Shown here piece after piece: positions 61,135 through 64,000 of a stretch of 64,000 nt of DNA. The DNA comes from Streptomyces armeniacus. Its GTDB lineage: Bacteria > Actinomycetota > Actinomycetes > Streptomycetales > Streptomycetaceae. Position numbers and translations under genes: made by a program. How positions within the stretch are numbered: position 1 is the first letter of the stretch; the number at the start of each line of letters is the position of its first letter. The notes below the pieces were generated by a model. It worked only from the letters and a program-made list of their open reading frames with translations, searched no databases and was not told the DNA's origin. The DNA is taken from NCBI RefSeq assembly GCF_003355155.1, contig NZ_CP031320.1, forward strand, positions 6,623,861 to 6,687,860, written 5' to 3'.

Positions 61135-61274
61135 CTGGCCGCGCCCGTCCGGCGGCAGCTACGCAAGCACGGCGGCAGCCGCGCTTGAACCGGATCTCGA
61201 CGCGCAGACACTGACCTTCCCCGAACCCCGAGGACGCCGACGCTGCCAGCGCCACTGTAGGGCCGCCTGTTCGT

Positions 61275-61640
61275 CTATGTGGACACCGGCGGCTGGCCGG
61301 CACCGTCTGGGTTCGCGGGCGGTAGTGCTCCTGGTGGCGGGTCGGGCGGCGGTTGGGGGGTGGCGGCGAGGGCTGTGGCTTGCCGGTAGCTGATGAGGGC
61401 TTGGATTCTTTTTTCAGGGTCTGGTATCTGGTCTAGTGTGGCCGCGAATTTCTCGTCCAGGAGTGTTCCTTTTCGATGTCGGGTGTGTTCGAGGATGAGG
61501 CTGGTGAGAGGGACGACGAGGTATACCGCGATGACAAACACTCCGACGGCCCACCAGGGAGCGCCGCCCAGGGCGCCCGCGAGGACGGCCGGGAGTCCGG
61601 CGAGGAGGCCGGTGATGGGGGCGAGAGAGGACGAGTTCAT
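61275..61640 (-). CDS. Small membrane protein with Pro-rich tail
   Basis: 121 residues. Two hydrophobic segments (LAPITGLLAGLPAVLAGALGG, WWAVGVFVIAVYLVVPLTSLI), then a cytoplasmic helix (KFAATLDQIPDPEKRIQALIS) and a Pro/Ala tail. The frame is clean with ATG 61640 and moderate GC, so it is probably expressed. No family recognised. Confidence 0.6.
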   Translation of the reverse strand: MNSSSLAPITGLLAGLPAVLAGALGGAPWWAVGVFVIAVYLVVPLTSLILEHTRHRKGTLLDEKFAATLDQIPDPEKRIQALISYRQATALAATPQPPPDPPPGALPPANPDGAGQPPVST

Positions 61641-62061
61641 CGCGCGGATGCCCTTCCAGCACGTGACGGCCGGGCCGCCTCATGCCTGAACGAGCCGTGC
61701 GGGCACGGCTGGGACGGGGAGAGGGCGGCACAGGGGTGCCGAGCGTGAGGGCACGCCGAAGGCCGGCGCCGCGATGGGGCGGGCCGGTGGTGTCTCGTTG
61801 CAGACTTGTCAGCCCCGCGGGAAACCCGTTCACGGGTCCCGCAGGGTCTTCCAGAGGCTTTGTCCGGTGGTTTTAGCGGAGGTTTTCTTCGGCTTTTTGG
61901 GCAGGGCGGGCTAAATGGCGCAATTAACAAAAAGAATGCCGATAAAGCCCTTAAGCCGACTCATTTAACCTTTTCCGCGCCACCTTTCTCTTACCCGTTG
62001 ACCGTGTGCATCCTGCTGCGAGCACGCCGGACGTGCCCACCAGTACCACTCATCGTAGCGC
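61641..62061. other. Intergenic region with AT-rich island
   Basis: Bases 61870-61990 are far AT-richer than anything nearby (aattaacaaaaagaat, cttaagccgactcatttaac). No gene supported. Likely promoter region or residue of foreign DNA. Confidence 0.5.
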
Positions 62062-62319
62062 CGCCCAAGGGCTGTTCGGCCAGCTCGGCACCCGTATCGA
62101 GATCGACCCGGCGGACCAGAGCGCGGTCGCCCCGGCCCACCGCCGGACCCTGCCCGTACGCCGGACGACGGTGCGCCCGCGCCACGGGGCGGCGGCGGTG
62201 GATGCCTGGCTGGCGGACGACGGGGCGGCGATGGACGGGTCTGGGACGAGCTCATCGTGGAGCTGGGCAGCGAGTACGACTCCTACGCCTACGTCTCCTC
62301 CATCGGCTGGGCCGCCTGA
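62062..62319 (+). pseudogene. C-terminal remnant of an unknown gene, one frameshift
   Basis: The first frame reads QGLFGQLGTRIEIDPADQS to DAWLADDGAAMDG. At about 62240 the coherent end shifts frame: VWDELIVELGSEYDSYAYVS, SIGWAA and a stop at 62317-62319. The sharp change between two protein-like stretches indicates a frameshifted gene end. Confidence 0.45.
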
Positions 62320-62869
62320 CATCCAGACCTGGAGAACCCTCGGCCCCGAAGCTGCGCTGCACGACGTCCGTGGGGTGGGGGTGCCGGTATGGGCGGCTGC
62401 TCGCCTGGCTGTCCCGGCGACCTGGGCGGCGGTCGGTGCTGCTGCGGCTTGTTGTGTGTTCTTGTTCCGTTGCTTGCGGGTTCGGGCTGCTGGGGGCCGG
62501 TTCCGGCATTCTCCGGCGCGCTGCCGGCGTATCCGCCCCTTTCTGCCCATCTTCTGGCCGGCCTTTGCGTTCTGGGTTGCTGCCGGTGCCGGTGCCGGTG
62601 GTCGGCAAGGAGGAGGGACAACGCGCGCTCACAGCACAGCTGTCGTGGGAGGAACCTTCGCCTGCAGCCACGGGTGCAACGGGTACGTCCAGAGGGTGAC
62701 GCTTCCCGGCACCCCCCTGAGGCGTGCGAACGCCGTTACCTTTCGGGGAGCCCTGTACCAGCGGATCAGGCTCTACCCGGGGCGCCACGGGCAGGAGGAG
62801 CTGCTGTCCGGCTTCGGGGATCATCCTGATGGCGGGATCGGGCCTGGCGCGGTGCGTCGGGCGCACGTC
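62320..62869. other. Region without a supported gene
   Basis: Frames on both strands are open here, but none shows a domain or a convincing start. One plus frame is hydrophobic (VGVPVWAAARLAVPATWAAV, CCVFLFRCL) but lacks a ribosome site. Confidence 0.4.
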
Positions 62870-63016
62870 CTACTCCTCCCGGTCGAGCACAGCCAGGAGC
62901 ACGGTGACGGCGGCCAGGCCGGCCAGCAGCGGCGTACCGGCCGCCGGGTGTTGCAGCACGACATAGGCGGCCAGGCTGCCGGTCAGCAGCAGCAGAACGA
63001 GGCGCTCGGCATTCAT
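62870..63016 (-). CDS. Small membrane peptide (48 aa)
   Basis: ATG 63016 with gggagag 8 nt upstream. MNAERLVLLLLTGSLAAYVV, then a short loop (LQHPAAGTP) and a second hydrophobic stretch LLAGLAAVTVLLAVLD ending REE. A two-helix hairpin membrane peptide. Family not recognised. Confidence 0.6.
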   Translation of the reverse strand: MNAERLVLLLLTGSLAAYVVLQHPAAGTPLLAGLAAVTVLLAVLDREE

Positions 63017-63281
63017 GGATGGACTCTCCCGTTGAGGTGCAGGGGGCCGGTCCGATGACCGGCAGGGAGAGCCTGCGCCACCCGGGGGCAAGCCCTGCAA
63101 CCCGATACGTGGGATCAGAGTGAGACAAGCGAAATGGGACCCGCCCCCAACGGATCTCCAGATCCTGTCCTCCCGGACAAGCACGCCGTATCCGGAGTCC
63201 GAACACCCGCCAGCGTCACGGCCCCTTCCCGTACAAGCGACGCCACAGAAACCCGAGAAACCCTCCACGCCACCGGATTGA

Positions 63282-63446
63282 TCACGCCGATGACGTCCCG
63301 TCCTCCTCCCGGGCTCGCCGCTCGGCCGCCCCATCGAGTTCCTTCTGCCGGAGGGCCAGTTCCTCCCTGCACACCGCGACGGCGTCCTGTGCAAGTCCCC
63401 GTGCGGTGACCTGCCAGCGGTACGGCTCGTACCGCTTACAGATCAC
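63282..63446 (-). CDS. Possible small hypothetical protein (54 aa)
   Basis: GTG 63446 opens a frame reading VICKRYEPYRWQVTARGLAQ and DAVAVCREELALRQKELDGA, ending in a charged helix. It looks coding by composition, but there is no ribosome site and it could be the end of a broken gene. Confidence 0.35.
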   Translation of the reverse strand: MICKRYEPYRWQVTARGLAQDAVAVCREELALRQKELDGAAERRAREEDGTSSA

Positions 63447-63539
63447 TCGGCGCGGGCCGCACCGGAGCTGTCGAGGCCCCCCAACGGCACCTGCCCGCAA
63501 GCGACATCCACAGCCTCGGGCAGATCCCCGGATGGGTCC

Positions 63540-63836
63540 TCACCGGCACCCGGCCCCAGCCGAACCTCCCGCTGCTCCCTCCGCCGAGGCCCGTGGCGCG
63601 AGGTGGTACGCCAGGCCACCCACCTGGATCCGGCCGCGCGTCCCCAGGACATGGCAGCCTTCATCGCGCTCGTCGAGCGCGAGACCAGCCCGCACACCGA
63701 CCCGCCCAAACCCGGGCCCAGCGGCTACTCGAAGCCGCCGCCGAAGGAGACGAGGACGCAGCCAGGCAGTGGGGCCAACTCGCCGCCGACCAGGGCGAGA
63801 CGTGCTTACGTGCGCGCCCTCGAGGCCGCACGGTGA
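63540..63836 (+). pseudogene. Ser/Thr protein kinase C-terminal remnant
   Basis: PWREVVRQATHLDPAARPQD and MAAFIALVERET resemble the last helix region of bacterial eukaryotic-type kinases (R-A-T-x-x-D-P-x-x-R-P). No catalytic HRD or DFG motif is found upstream. A Pro/Ser/Thr-rich tail ends at the stop near 63836. Confidence 0.45.
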
Positions 63837-64000
63837 CGGAAGCACTGCGAAGGCCTTCAGCCGCCTGGACGCGGCGTGAGCGGACAACGACACCGGCCAT
63901 GAAGCTGATGGATCCCATCAACCCCCGGAACGAATCGCTCTATGTGGCTCGTCAATCCCCCACGGCTTCACACCCCCGGCACCTCCCGCGTCCTCCGGCC

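Overview
The window is a very GC-rich actinobacterial chromosome segment, almost certainly Streptomyces. The reasons are GTG/TTG starts, 4-bp ATGA/GTGA overlaps, twin-arginine lipoproteins, an acyl-CoA carboxylase epsilon subunit and a complete-looking 'conservon' (cvnA-B-C plus a broken cvnD). The order PucR regulator, proline dehydrogenase, P5C dehydrogenase, leuB, ilvE, cimA, accB, accE, conservon agrees with my recollection of the core Streptomyces arm around this locus; it was not checked against a genome. Core blocks alternate with accessory or decaying blocks.

Left part (0-23 kb). Two tRNA genes (Ser-GCU, Arg-ACG) are followed by a worn-out integrated element: a tyrosine-recombinase C-terminus, one intact unknown gene and eroded sequence. 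Signalling islands come next: a DesK/NarL two-component pair flanking a secreted TIM-barrel-like lipoprotein; an OmpR-type regulator with a gutted receiver; an ABC exporter downstream of a tiny two-cysteine peptide gene with a strong hairpin between them (RiPP/bacteriocin-like layout); an OmpR/HK pair divergent from a lipoprotein-adaptor-MacB-type ABC operon; an NB-ARC/TPR STAND protein paired with a small protein sharing a short motif (amyloid-signalling-like immune pair); and an ECF sigma/anti-sigma/ABC ATPase operon whose permease is missing.

Centre (23-46 kb). Proline catabolism (proline dehydrogenase, P5C dehydrogenase, regulator truncated), a HAD phosphatase, a Tat-exported metallophosphatase, branched-chain amino acid genes (leuB, ilvE, cimA), accB/accE, and conservon cvnA-B-C. 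cvnD is cut after its P-loop region and joined to the tail of an IS481-type transposase. cimA is preceded by a possible leader peptide with tandem rare Ile codons and a strong intrinsic terminator, suggesting attenuation. A three-gene secreted-effector-like cassette (WXG-like protein, DUF1023 hydrolase, lipoprotein) of lower GC sits between ilvE and cimA.

Right part (46-64 kb). A MerR-type regulator, an RlmA/TlrB-type rRNA methyltransferase, a secreted protein, a 0.4-kb minisatellite, and an XRE-cupin regulator next to a hydroxyproline catabolic operon (FAD oxidoreductase, 2Fe-2S protein, frameshifted FAD/2Fe-2S oxidoreductase, DapA-family deaminase, hydroxyproline epimerase) with a perfect 18-bp palindrome at its predicted start site. 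From 55 kb on the sequence is mostly remnants (ATPase, LuxR, acyltransferase, phosphopantetheinyl transferase, kinase and unknown pseudogenes), with a few intact genes (secreted protein, TetR, quinone oxidoreductase, small membrane proteins). All product names come from reading translated motifs; no database search was run.
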